Source: Arthrobacter sp. efr-133-TYG-118 (GTDB lineage: Bacteria; Actinomycetota; Actinomycetes; Actinomycetales; Micrococcaceae). From it: DNA of 64,000 nucleotides. Of the stretch, positions 52,677 through 61,023 are shown piece by piece (positions within the stretch are counted from its first letter, which is position 1; every line of letters begins with the position of its first letter). The stretch covers positions 1-64,000 of the forward strand of contig NZ_JARVRH010000023.1 in assembly GCF_030209755.1 (NCBI RefSeq). Reading direction: 5' to 3'. The notes below the pieces were generated by a model. The model did no database searches. It had not been told where the DNA came from and saw only the letters and a list, made by a program, of their open reading frames with translations. The translations under genes were made by a program, and so were the position numbers.

Positions 52677-52738
52677 CCTGCCTTAAATACAGTGGTGGCG
52701 ATCAGCAAGCTGATCGCCACCACTGTATTTAAGGCAGG
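52677..52738. terminator. Exceptionally long perfect bidirectional terminator
   Basis: The 30-base left arm (52677-52706, starts CCTGCCTTAAATAC) is exactly complementary to the right arm (52709-52738), with AA in the centre. It lies between convergent genes and begins 6 bases after the Rv2175c-like stop. Confidence 0.85.
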
Positions 52739-52775
52739 TGTTTAGACTGCCCTCAACGTGGTTTTATGCAAGAGT

Positions 52776-53867
52776 TCACGCGGCCCGGCTGACGGCGGCT
52801 TCGGCCAACTGCCTCAGCGCGGTAAGCGGGAGTTCAGCCAGGGGGAGGCGTTCCAAGGCCTCGAAAGCCTCGTTGCTGAGTTCCTCGATCATCGATTCCG
52901 TGGCTTCGAGCGCACCGCAATCCACGATGATCCGCCGGATCTCGGCAACCTCGGCCTCGCCAAGGTCCTGCCTTCCGAGCATGGTATCGATGTAGCTCGA
53001 ATCAGTATTCCCCGCCTGGTTGATGGCGAAGCCCACCAGCACCGTCCTTTTGCCTTCGCGGAGGTCATCTCCGGCGGGTTTTCCTGTCGTCCCCGGGTCT
53101 CCGAACACGCCCAGGACGTCGTCGCGCAACTGGAATGCTTCGCCAAGGGGCAACGCGAAGGCGGAATAGCCTTGCAGGAGCTCTTCGCTGGCACCGGCCA
53201 AGGCGCCTCCCAGGGCCAACGGGTGTTCCGTTGAGTACTTCGCCGACTTGAAACGGATGATGGACTGGGCACGGTGGACGGCACCAGCGCGGTCCCGCAC
53301 CGGGCCCGCAACTTCCTCCAGGATGTCCAGGTATTGGCCGGCCATGACCTCGGCCCGCATCAGGTTGAAGATCCGCCGTGCAGGCGTGCCGGAAGAAGCC
53401 CTGCCACCAATCTCTGTGAACGCCTCCTCGCTGAAGGACAAACAAAGGTCTCCGGTGAGAATCGCGGCCGCCTGCCCGAAGCGTTCGCTGTCGAGGGCCC
53501 AGCCTTCGCCCTCATGGAGCTGGCTGAACCGCTTGTGGACGCTTGGGCCGCCGCGCCGTGTATCAGAGCGGTCGATGATGTCATCGTGAATCAGGGCTGC
53601 AGCCTGGAAGAGTTCCAAAGCGCAGCCGGCAGTGATGATATCGGGGTGCGCGGACTCGCCGCCGGCACCTCGCCATCCCCAGTAGCACATCAAGGCCCGG
53701 AGCCGTTTGCCACCTGTCACGAGGCTTGTGATTGAGCCCATGAGCGGAGCGACATCGGGGGAGATGGTGGCCATGGTTTCTTGTTGCACCCCAAGGAAAC
53801 CGTTAAGTTTGGCTGCGACATCGGCCACAAAACGGCTCTGTTCCGAACCCAGGCTCTCCGTGGTCAC
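52776..53867 (-). CDS. Polyprenyl diphosphate synthase (geranylgeranyl-type, IdsA2-like)
   Basis: Elongates isoprenoid diphosphates with IPP. The 363-residue trans-prenyltransferase has the first Asp-rich motif ALIHDDIIDRSDTRRG, GGKRLRALM near the N-terminus, and a second motif FQLRDDVLGVFGDPGTTGKP. Chain length cannot be fixed from these motifs alone. Overlaps the lipoprotein gene by 4 bases at its start. The mycobacterial counterpart, idsA2 (Rv2173), lies in the same neighbourhood. Confidence 0.94.
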   Translation of the reverse strand: MTTESLGSEQSRFVADVAAKLNGFLGVQQETMATISPDVAPLMGSITSLVTGGKRLRALMCYWGWRGAGGESAHPDIITAGCALELFQAAALIHDDIIDRSDTRRGGPSVHKRFSQLHEGEGWALDSERFGQAAAILTGDLCLSFSEEAFTEIGGRASSGTPARRIFNLMRAEVMAGQYLDILEEVAGPVRDRAGAVHRAQSIIRFKSAKYSTEHPLALGGALAGASEELLQGYSAFALPLGEAFQLRDDVLGVFGDPGTTGKPAGDDLREGKRTVLVGFAINQAGNTDSSYIDTMLGRQDLGEAEVAEIRRIIVDCGALEATESMIEELSNEAFEALERLPLAELPLTALRQLAEAAVSRAA

Positions 53868-54397
53868 TTGATTGACCCGGCGGCCACGTTGGCACCGATG
53901 GTGAACGTGGATTTGCCTGCGGTTTCCACCACCGAGATATTCACCGTTTCATTGTCGCCACGGAGGAAATCCTTTGATTTGATACTTCCGACAGTGCTGC
54001 CGGGAACTTCCTTAAAGCCCTGCGCCGTGAGCGCAGAGGTATAAAAGGCCACTACTGAGTCCGACGTGGACGCAATGGTACCGACCAGGGCCACCGACGC
54101 CGGGGAGGAGTTCTTGTCGAAACTGCTGGATTCCACAGCGGCCTTGGGCATCAATGGAATCAGTTGCTGCGGGAATCCCGGGACCAAGGCGCCGACCGCC
54201 GCCGAAGCTCCCGCGGCCCCCGTGGAAGTTGCGCCCGGCGCCGGACTTGCCGAGGCAGTGGCTGCCCCGGACGATGTTGGCGCCGCCCCTTGGGATGCCG
54301 TACTTGCCGGGGACGACCCGCAAGCCGAGATGGTCAACGCGACGCCCGTGGCCAACAAGGCCAGGCTGACGGGTTGAGGCTTTCCAAAGAGCTTCAC
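53864..54397 (-). CDS. Hypothetical lipoprotein
   Basis: A 177-residue protein with a signal peptide and lipobox (LTISACG, Cys at about 26), a Ser/Ala/Pro/Thr-rich linker to residue 70, then a small alpha/beta domain (SVVAFYTSALTAQGFKEV, ETVNISVVETAGKSTFTIG). Anchored on the outer face of the membrane. First gene of the transcript with the prenyl synthase. Function unknown. Confidence 0.88.
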   Translation of the reverse strand: MKLFGKPQPVSLALLATGVALTISACGSSPASTASQGAAPTSSGAATASASPAPGATSTGAAGASAAVGALVPGFPQQLIPLMPKAAVESSSFDKNSSPASVALVGTIASTSDSVVAFYTSALTAQGFKEVPGSTVGSIKSKDFLRGDNETVNISVVETAGKSTFTIGANVAAGSIK

Positions 54398-54493
54398 AGG
54401 GATTTCCTCCTGGGGACGACGCCGGATGCTGCCTCCAGTTTAGGGCGCCGGACGCAGCCAGCAGTAACCAGTGCCGCGGCATAGGATTTCCTT

Positions 54494-55762
54494 GTGAGAC
54501 CACAAGCAGAGAACAACGGGCGGGGCCCCGGACAAGAATTCGCCCCGGATCCCGCTGCTCTGCGGGAACTGAGGCGCACCAGCATCCTCCACGTGGACAT
54601 GGATGCCTTCTTCGTCTCGGTGGAATTGCGCACCCGGACGGAACTCAAGGGAAAACCCGTCATTGTGGGCTTCCCGGTGGATCGCTCGGTGGTATTGTCT
54701 GCCTCCTACGAAGCGCGAGCGTTGGGCGTGAAGTCTGCCATGCCCATGGCCAACGCTATGCGGATGTGCCCCAACGCGGTCATCATCGAGCCCCGCCACA
54801 GCCTCTACTACGAGGTGTCCGCGCAGTTGATGGGCATATTCGAATCGATAACGGACCTCGTGGAGCCCTTGAGCGTCGACGAGGCTTTCCTGGATGTCGG
54901 CGGCGCAATCAGGAGGCTTGGTCCGCCACTCCAGATCGGCCATTTGATCCGGCGCCGTGTTGCGTCCGAGCTGGGAATCACCGCGTCTGTGGGAATAGCC
55001 GCAAACAAGTTCGTTGCCAAAATTGCTTCTACGCGCTGCAAACCCGACGGACTGCTCCTTATTGAGGAAGGGCAGACCGTCGCCTATTTGCACAGCCTGC
55101 CGGTGAACGCCTTGTGGGGAGTCGGGGCCAAGACCGCCGATGTCCTTGCCAGGCTGGGGATTCGTACCGTGGCCGATGTTGCGTCCACGCCGCTTTCTTC
55201 GTTGAAAAAGGTCCTTGGAGCTTCGGGCGAGCACGTCCACCGATTGTCGATGGGCTTGGATCCGCGGCCGGTCACGCCCACACGCCTCGAAAAGAGCATT
55301 GGTTCCGAGGAAACATTCGCTGTTGACACCCCGGATGACGCGCTCCTGCACCGCGAGTTGCTAAGGCTCTCCCACCGAACCGCTTCACGGCTGCGGACGG
55401 CCGGAATGCTGGCCCGGACCATCGCGCTGAAGCTGCGCTATGCGGATTTTTCGACAATCAGCCGCAGCAAGACAATGCATACGCCGGTGGACAGCGCCCA
55501 GATGATCTATCAGGTGGCGAGCCAGTTGCTGGCGTCCTTGGGGGAGCGCCCCATGAGCGTGCGCCTTGTAGGAGTCCGGGCTGAGCAGCTCGAACCGGCG
55601 GAACATACCTCGCTGCAGTTAAGCTTCGATCGCCGGGACGACAACTGGAGGGCGGCTGAACAGGCGCTTGACCGTGTCACCGAGCGATTCGGCAGCAAGA
55701 CCGTCCTTCCGGCGACGCTTTTGGAGCCGCATGCGGAGCCGGACGGGCCGGGCTCTCCCTAG
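54494..55762 (+). CDS. dinB: DNA polymerase IV
   Basis: Y-family translesion polymerase, 422 residues. Palm motifs are HVDMDAFFVSVE and LSVDEAFLDVGG; helix-hairpin-helix region LWGVGAKTADVLARLGI; little finger with RSKTMHTP. GTG start. A QLSF sequence near residue 375 could be a sliding-clamp contact, but there is no C-terminal clamp motif. I see no SOS box (GAAC-N4-GTTC) in the 96 bases upstream. Confidence 0.94.
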   Translation: MRPQAENNGRGPGQEFAPDPAALRELRRTSILHVDMDAFFVSVELRTRTELKGKPVIVGFPVDRSVVLSASYEARALGVKSAMPMANAMRMCPNAVIIEPRHSLYYEVSAQLMGIFESITDLVEPLSVDEAFLDVGGAIRRLGPPLQIGHLIRRRVASELGITASVGIAANKFVAKIASTRCKPDGLLLIEEGQTVAYLHSLPVNALWGVGAKTADVLARLGIRTVADVASTPLSSLKKVLGASGEHVHRLSMGLDPRPVTPTRLEKSIGSEETFAVDTPDDALLHRELLRLSHRTASRLRTAGMLARTIALKLRYADFSTISRSKTMHTPVDSAQMIYQVASQLLASLGERPMSVRLVGVRAEQLEPAEHTSLQLSFDRRDDNWRAAEQALDRVTERFGSKTVLPATLLEPHAEPDGPGSP

Positions 55763-55895
55763 GCTTCGAACAGCCCTCGCATGCCCTCCGGTGTGTCTTT
55801 CAGAACAGCGGCCAACAAACTATCCTAGAGATACACAGATTTAGACCGTCTGGATAAATTGCCATGTTGCGTCTGTTCCGTGAGACCGTGTTCAC

Positions 55896-55929
55896 AAGAC
55901 CCGGTCTTCGGGAACCCTTTTTTGGGTTC
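55896..55929 (+). promoter_or_regulatory. Tandem small hairpins in the DUF3040 leader
   Basis: AAGACC-C-GGTCTT is followed by GAACCC-TTTTTT-GGGTTC (55912-55929), about 70 bases before the start codon. They could be leader structures of the transcript. The remainder of 55763-55997 has no gene. Confidence 0.4.
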
Positions 55930-55997
55930 GTCCGTTCAAGGGAACAGAGGCAACGGCCGCGGCGTATCCAGACGCTGGCCGACTAAAGGAGGTCGCG

Positions 55998-56363
55998 ATG
56001 CCCCTCTCGGAGCACGAACAGAAGCTACTCGAGCAACTCGAGAAGCAACTGCATGAGGACGATCCAAAGTTTGCCAATTCAATGGGCTCTGACCCCATTC
56101 GCTCATGGTCGACCAGGCACATCGTTATTGGCGTTCTAGGCACTATCGCCGGGATTCTCTTGTTGTTGGTAGGTGTGTCCCTGCAGAACATCTTCCTTGG
56201 AGTGCTGGGCTTCATCGTGATGGGCGCCGGCGTTTACTTTGCCACCCTGAGAAGGGCGGCCGGCGGGAAGTCGAAGAGTGCCAAGCCGGGCAAGGCAAGG
56301 AACTCATTCATGAGCAACCTTGAGGAACGCTGGGACGAGCGCCGCCGCGGCGAGGAGAGCTGA
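55998..56363 (+). CDS. DUF3040 membrane protein
   Basis: A 121-residue protein: conserved N-terminus MPLSEHEQKLLEQLEKQL, two membrane helices (HIVIGVLGTIAGILLLLVGVSL and IFLGVLGFIVMGAGVYFAT) and a basic tail (NLEERWDERRR). It precedes mraZ in many actinobacteria (Rv2169c in Mycobacterium), suggesting a wall or division role. Strong AAAGGAGGTCGCG site. Confidence 0.93.
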   Translation: MPLSEHEQKLLEQLEKQLHEDDPKFANSMGSDPIRSWSTRHIVIGVLGTIAGILLLLVGVSLQNIFLGVLGFIVMGAGVYFATLRRAAGGKSKSAKPGKARNSFMSNLEERWDERRRGEES

Positions 56364-56437
56364 ACGATCCATCCAGGGACTTGTCCTCCAGGCGGATGCC
56401 AAGTCCTCCACATTGCACCACCAGGCTCTGGCCTGAT

Positions 56438-56470
56438 TGCGAAAAGACCCGAATCTCGGGTCTTTTCGCA
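56438..56470 (+). terminator. Terminator of the DUF3040 gene
   Basis: TGCGAAAAGACCCGA pairs perfectly with TCGGGTCTTTTCGCA (15 bp, loop ATC), followed by TTTAACG. It isolates the dcw cluster from upstream transcription. Confidence 0.92.
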
Positions 56471-56644
56471 TTTAACGCCATGTTTGCCGCACCTCGCGAG
56501 CCTCAAGTCGCGACTGGCGAAGCCGCCGTCGTACACCTCCTTGCAGCGCCGCCGCAAAGTCTCCTCCACCACCAACCACCCCTGAGAGCCGCATGTTTTC
56601 AGGCTCCCGCATTCGAAAGTGGGGCAGAAACACGCCGGATTGCG

Positions 56645-56700
56645 TTGACTGTGGGGGCTTGTGGAGTAAAGTGGAGCAAGTAAGAGGGTAGTGGCGGCGT
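56645..56700 (+). promoter_or_regulatory. mraZ promoter with phased MraZ boxes
   Basis: GTGGGGGCTT, GTGGAGTAAA and GTGGAGCAAG are consecutive 10-base direct repeats (56651, 56661, 56671), and GTGGCGGCGT (56691) stays in phase. MraZ is known to bind TGGG/TGGAG repeats with 10-base spacing. A -35 TTGACT (56645-56650) and -10 TAAAGT (56667-56672) overlap them, so autorepression is expected. The rest of 56471-56741 has no gene. Confidence 0.75.
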
Positions 56701-56741
56701 GGGGCAGATACGGGCACCTTTACTGATGGGGCGGTGGGCCA

Positions 56742-57173
56742 GTGTTTCTTGGCACGCATTCGCCGCGTCTGGACGAAAAGGGCCGGATCATCCTTCCCGC
56801 CAAGTTCCGCGAGGAACTTGCTGACGGCTTGGTGCTCACAAGGGGCCAGGAACGTTGCATCTACGTCTTCAGCCAGCGGGAATTCGAACGTATTCACGAA
56901 TCCATGCGGGAGGCCCCCATCTCCTCCAAGCAGTCACGTGACTACATCAGGGTTTTCCTGTCCGGAGCCTCTGACGAGGTACCTGACAAGCAGGGGCGCG
57001 TGACGATTCCGCCGGCGCTCCGGAGCTACGCAGGTCTTGAGCGGGAATTGGCCGTCATCGGCGCCGGAACCCGTGCAGAGATCTGGGACGCCCAGGCTTG
57101 GGATGAGTACCTGGCCGAGAAGGAAGCCGCCTTCTCGGAGACCGACGACGACAACCTTCCCGGGTTCATTTAG
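56742..57173 (+). CDS. mraZ: Transcriptional regulator MraZ
   Basis: A 143-residue protein with two AbrB-like beta-barrel halves: FLGTHSPRLDEKGRIILPAKFREEL and VPDKQGRVTIPPALRSYAGL. It forms ring-like oligomers on DNA and represses its own dcw operon. GTG start. The acidic tail (ETDDDNLPGFI) is typical of actinobacterial forms. Confidence 0.96.
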   Translation: MFLGTHSPRLDEKGRIILPAKFREELADGLVLTRGQERCIYVFSQREFERIHESMREAPISSKQSRDYIRVFLSGASDEVPDKQGRVTIPPALRSYAGLERELAVIGAGTRAEIWDAQAWDEYLAEKEAAFSETDDDNLPGFI

Positions 57174-57237
57174 AAACCTGGACACGAAGCAGCAATGCTT
57201 CTTGGACGGGATCTCCAGCCGCCCATCACATTGTTTT

Positions 57238-57263
57238 CCTGGCTCACCTTCCCCGGAGCCAGG
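57238..57263 (+). ncRNA. Probable mraW RNA motif hairpin before rsmH
   Basis: CCTGGCTC pairs with GAGCCAGG; the apical loop contains CTTCCCC. To my recollection, the mraW RNA motif of actinobacteria has a conserved CUUCCCC loop and lies in the leader of mraW (rsmH), which is the gene 90 bases downstream here. A second small hairpin GAAGC-AGCAAT-GCTTC lies at 57185-57200. Confidence 0.55.
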
Positions 57264-57352
57264 CAGACGCTGCGATAGGCGCGGATGGGGATCCGGCCCA
57301 AGAAGCGACCCGCCCGACTGACAGACGAACAACTCAGCTCTGAGGAGGCCGC

Positions 57353-58351
57353 ATGGAGGAGCAAGACGCGCCAAAACCAACCTCGGAGCGACATGTACCG
57401 GTCCTGAAGGACCGGTGCATCAATTTGTTGGCACCAGGTTTTGAGGCCGCCCGCAGCCGTGGCGAAACGCCCGTCGTCATCGACGCCACGTTGGGAATGG
57501 GTGGCCACTCCGAAGCCATGCTGCAGCGGTTCCCCGATCTGCACCTTGTTGGTATAGACCGGGACGAAGAAGCCCTGGCCCTCGCTGGAGAGCGCCTGCA
57601 ACCGTTCGCGGCCCGCACTGACCTGGTACATGCCGTTTATGACGAAATCGAAGATGTCCTTGCGGACCTTGGTATCCCGGAGGTGCACGGCATCCTCATG
57701 GATCTGGGCGTGTCTTCCCTCCAACTGGACGAGCGGGAGCGCGGCTTTGCCTACTCCTACGACGCGCCGCTGGATATGCGGATGGACACCAGCCGCGGCC
57801 AGACTGCCGCCGACGTAGTCAACAACTATTCCGAAGAAGACCTCGTGCGGATTATCCGCAAGTGGGGCGAAGAGAAGTTTGCCGGCAGAATCGCGAACCG
57901 CATCGTCACGGCGAGGGTCACCAAGCCATTCGCCACCACCGGGGAACTCGTCGAGCAGATCCGCGGCGTTGTTCCCGCGGCGGCTGCAAAGTCCGGCGGG
58001 CATCCGGCAAAGCGGACTTTCCAGGCCCTGCGGATTGAAGTCAATGAGGAACTCGATGTCCTGGAGCGGGCAGTGCCTGCGGCCCTCTCTGCCTCGGCAA
58101 TGGGCGGACGAGTAGTGGTGATGTCATACCACTCACTCGAAGACAAGATCGTCAAGTCGGTCTTCCAGTCCCGGTCCAAGTCTTCGGCCCCGCTCGGCTT
58201 CCCTGTGGAGCTGGAAGAACATAAGCCGGAATTCAAGACCCTGACCAAGGGCACGGAAGTGCCTACCCCTGAAGAAATCGCCGAAAACCCGCGTGCGGCA
58301 TCTGCCCGCCTGCGGGCCGTGGAACGCATCAAAGCGAGGAGAACAGCATGA
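57353..58351 (+). CDS. rsmH: 16S rRNA (cytosine-1402-N4)-methyltransferase
   Basis: Methylates C1402 in the ribosomal decoding centre with SAM. The 332-residue protein has VIDATLGMGGHSEAML (motif I), the HGILMDLGVSSLQLDERERGF signature (residues around 120-140) and PAKRTFQALRIEVNEEL. GAGGAGG site before the ATG. The stop overlaps the next gene by 4 bases. A 179-base leader after mraZ carries the mraW-like hairpin. Confidence 0.97.
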   Translation: MEEQDAPKPTSERHVPVLKDRCINLLAPGFEAARSRGETPVVIDATLGMGGHSEAMLQRFPDLHLVGIDRDEEALALAGERLQPFAARTDLVHAVYDEIEDVLADLGIPEVHGILMDLGVSSLQLDERERGFAYSYDAPLDMRMDTSRGQTAADVVNNYSEEDLVRIIRKWGEEKFAGRIANRIVTARVTKPFATTGELVEQIRGVVPAAAAKSGGHPAKRTFQALRIEVNEELDVLERAVPAALSASAMGGRVVVMSYHSLEDKIVKSVFQSRSKSSAPLGFPVELEEHKPEFKTLTKGTEVPTPEEIAENPRAASARLRAVERIKARRTA

Positions 58352-59013
58352 GCACCGCTGCCGCGAAGATCCTGCCGACCACGGTGGGGAACACCGCGCG
58401 TGCCCTGCCCGCCCGGGGACCGGAGCGCGACACGACCCGCAAGGCGCGGACGCCGCTCTCGCTCGTACAGAGTGTTCCCGGACGACGACGGACTCCGTTC
58501 GTCGTCTTTTGCTTCGGCGTGCTGGCGGCCGCCTTGTTGACTGTCCTGGTGCTCAACATCTCCGTTTCCACGGCCCAATACGACCTTGTGAAGCTCAGGA
58601 ACGACGCAGCGTCCCTGAACAAGCAGAACCAGGATCTGACACAGCAGGTCCAGAACTACCAAGCCCCTCAGAATCTTGCCGCCAAGGCCGCAGAATTGGG
58701 AATGGTAGCTTCCACTGCCACGGGCCAGATCGATCTGGACAACCTGACGGTCACAGGAAAAGCCACGCCGGCAACCAAGGGACAGAATCCCGGTGCCGTC
58801 ATCGCTGCTCCTGCGGTTGCAGGCCAGCCCAGCGTCGCTCCTTCCGCACCCGCCAAGAATGATTCACTGGACAGCCGTAAGCCCAACGGGGCCGCCGACT
58901 CGACACCGGCCAAACCGCAGGCGTCCGCGGTTCCTACGGCACCCAAGCCGCCGGTTGTGGATCTCCACGGTGGTTCGGTCCCGGCTCCACAGCAGAAGGT
59001 ACCAGGGCAGTAG
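58348..59013 (+). CDS. FtsL-like septum formation protein
   Basis: A 221-residue bitopic protein: basic cytoplasmic N-terminus (about 1-48), one membrane helix (FVVFCFGVLAAALLTVLVLNI), a short coiled coil (LVKLRNDAASLNKQNQDLTQQVQNY) and a Pro/Ala-rich outer tail. Size, topology and position between rsmH and ftsI match FtsL, which joins FtsB and FtsQ in activating septal synthesis. Sequence conservation of FtsL is low, so the call leans on context. Confidence 0.85.
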   Translation: MSTAAAKILPTTVGNTARALPARGPERDTTRKARTPLSLVQSVPGRRRTPFVVFCFGVLAAALLTVLVLNISVSTAQYDLVKLRNDAASLNKQNQDLTQQVQNYQAPQNLAAKAAELGMVASTATGQIDLDNLTVTGKATPATKGQNPGAVIAAPAVAGQPSVAPSAPAKNDSLDSRKPNGAADSTPAKPQASAVPTAPKPPVVDLHGGSVPAPQQKVPGQ

Positions 59014-59067
59014 CGTCCAGCCGACCTGATTTCAGGTAACCAGCAAGGCAAGCAGCAAGGAATCGAC

Positions 59068-60864
59068 GTGGTGCAGAAAACCGGCAAATCGAAGAACAAG
59101 AGAACGCCGGCGGCGAAGAAGCGCCTGCGCCTCGGCCTCGGAATCATGCTGACGCTATTGCTGGTGGTCGGGGGCAAGTTGTTCCTCGTCCAAGGGCTGG
59201 ACGTCGGCGGCCTGGCCGAGGCGGCCTACAACAACAGGCTGACAACCACGATCCTCCCAGCCGAACGAGGCAAGATCCTTGACGCCAACGGCACCGTGCT
59301 CGCCAGCAGCGTGATCCGCTACAACATCGTGGTGGACCAAACGGTCAACACCAACACTGATCAATTTCCTCGTTTCAACTCCCAGACCCAAGCTATCGAT
59401 ACGATCTCCAGGTCCCAGGGGATAGCAGAGCTTTCCAGCGCCCTCGGGATGGACGTCGGGCAGGTCACACAAGCCGTGACCGGCGTGAAGAAGTACAACA
59501 TCGTGGCCAAGGAAGTGAAGCCGGACGTCGAGGACCGGATATCCCAGCTGCACATTCCGGGTGTCGTCTCGGAGGGCATCAGCAAGCGCGTCTACCCCAA
59601 CGGCAGCGTCGCCGGTGGGATAGTCGGCTTCCTCAAAGACGGCACCACGGGCCAGGCAGGCCTTGAGCAGACCCAGGACGAGCTGCTCCGCGGCAAAGAC
59701 GGCAAGCGCGTCTTCGAGATCGGCGCCGACGGTCTTCGTATCCCCGTGGCAACCGACCTGCTGACCCCGGCCGTCAACGGCAAAGACGTCAAGCTGACGC
59801 TGAACACGGACATCCAGTACTTTGCGCAGCAGGCCATCCAGACCCAGGTCAACCAGCTCAATGCCGAGTGGGGATCAATCGTCGTCGAGGACATCAAAAC
59901 CGGGAACCTCATTGCGATGGCGGACACCAACGCACCGGATCCCAACGACCCCGGCAAGGTAGCGGCTGCCGACCGTGGCGTACGGTCCGTGACGGCTGCC
60001 TACGAGCCCGGTTCGGTCGAGAAGATGATCACGGCGTCCGCTGCGATCAATGAAGGAAAGTCCAGCCCATTGGACACCGTCACCATTCCACCGGCTTTGA
60101 CTATCGACGGTCAGACTTTCACCGATGCGTTCGACCATGGAACCGAGCAGAGGACCCTCGCCGGCATCCTTGGCTATTCGATGAACACGGGTACCGTGAT
60201 GATCGGCAGCCGCCTGAGCAAGCAACAGCGCTACGACTACCTCACGCGCTTCGGTATCGGCCAGGCTCCGGACATTGGTCTTCCCGCCGAAACCTCAGGC
60301 ATCCTGGCCAAGCCCGATCAATGGGATGACCGCCAGCAGTACACCGTGCTGTTCGGCCAAGGCGTTTCCCAGTCCACGCTGCAGACCGTCCGGGCGTACC
60401 AGAGCGTTGCCAACGACGGCGTGATGCTGCAACCGCGGCTGATTGACGGCTACGTCGGAGCTGACGGGGTGGAGGAGAAAGTGCCTGCCAAGGATTCCCG
60501 GCAAGTCGTTACCAAGGACACCGCGCAGCAGGTGCGGGACATCCTGGAGAGCAACGTCACCATGGGCGAAGTGAAAGATGCCGCCATCGACGGATACCGG
60601 GTGGGCGCCAAGACGGGCACGTCCCAGGCGCCCCGTGAAGATGGCCTCCCTGGGTTCGATGGCTACACCGCGTCCATTGTGGGCATGGCGCCCATGGATA
60701 ATCCGCGCTTCATCGTAGAGGTTGTCCTCCAGCGGCCCAAGGGCAGCATTTACGGCATCACCCAAGGGCCGATTTTCCGCTCGGTCATGGGCCAGGTCCT
60801 GCGCACCTACAACGTCCCGCCGTCCACGGGCACTCCAGCGCGGTTCCCCCAGTACGCCAAATAG
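59068..60864 (+). CDS. ftsI: Division transpeptidase FtsI (PBP3/PbpB)
   Basis: Class B penicillin-binding protein, 598 residues, cross-links septal peptidoglycan. It has a short basic cytosolic tail, membrane helix at about 28-50, dimerisation domain (RGKILDANGTVLASS), and a transpeptidase domain with Ser316 in GSVEKM (SxxK), SMN at 371-373 and KTG at 515-517. GTG start with AAGGAA upstream (a second GTG follows directly). No extra PASTA domain. Confidence 0.96.
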   Translation: MVQKTGKSKNKRTPAAKKRLRLGLGIMLTLLLVVGGKLFLVQGLDVGGLAEAAYNNRLTTTILPAERGKILDANGTVLASSVIRYNIVVDQTVNTNTDQFPRFNSQTQAIDTISRSQGIAELSSALGMDVGQVTQAVTGVKKYNIVAKEVKPDVEDRISQLHIPGVVSEGISKRVYPNGSVAGGIVGFLKDGTTGQAGLEQTQDELLRGKDGKRVFEIGADGLRIPVATDLLTPAVNGKDVKLTLNTDIQYFAQQAIQTQVNQLNAEWGSIVVEDIKTGNLIAMADTNAPDPNDPGKVAAADRGVRSVTAAYEPGSVEKMITASAAINEGKSSPLDTVTIPPALTIDGQTFTDAFDHGTEQRTLAGILGYSMNTGTVMIGSRLSKQQRYDYLTRFGIGQAPDIGLPAETSGILAKPDQWDDRQQYTVLFGQGVSQSTLQTVRAYQSVANDGVMLQPRLIDGYVGADGVEEKVPAKDSRQVVTKDTAQQVRDILESNVTMGEVKDAAIDGYRVGAKTGTSQAPREDGLPGFDGYTASIVGMAPMDNPRFIVEVVLQRPKGSIYGITQGPIFRSVMGQVLRTYNVPPSTGTPARFPQYAK

Positions 60865-61023
60865 GGCCCGTCAACGCAAATAGGGCCAGTACTGCAAGTA
60901 GTTCAGTTTCGCCAAGTAAGCTTGTTGGGCATCTGTCCGGCCACATTACGATCCACCCATGCCGATTGCGGGAGCCCCCGGGTTCCCGTGCGGCCAGTTT
61001 TACGAGTACCAACGGAGACCACC

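Noticed and set aside
54398..54493. SOS (LexA) box before dinB, also sought before recN
   Set aside because: No GAAC-N4-GTTC palindrome is present in either upstream region.
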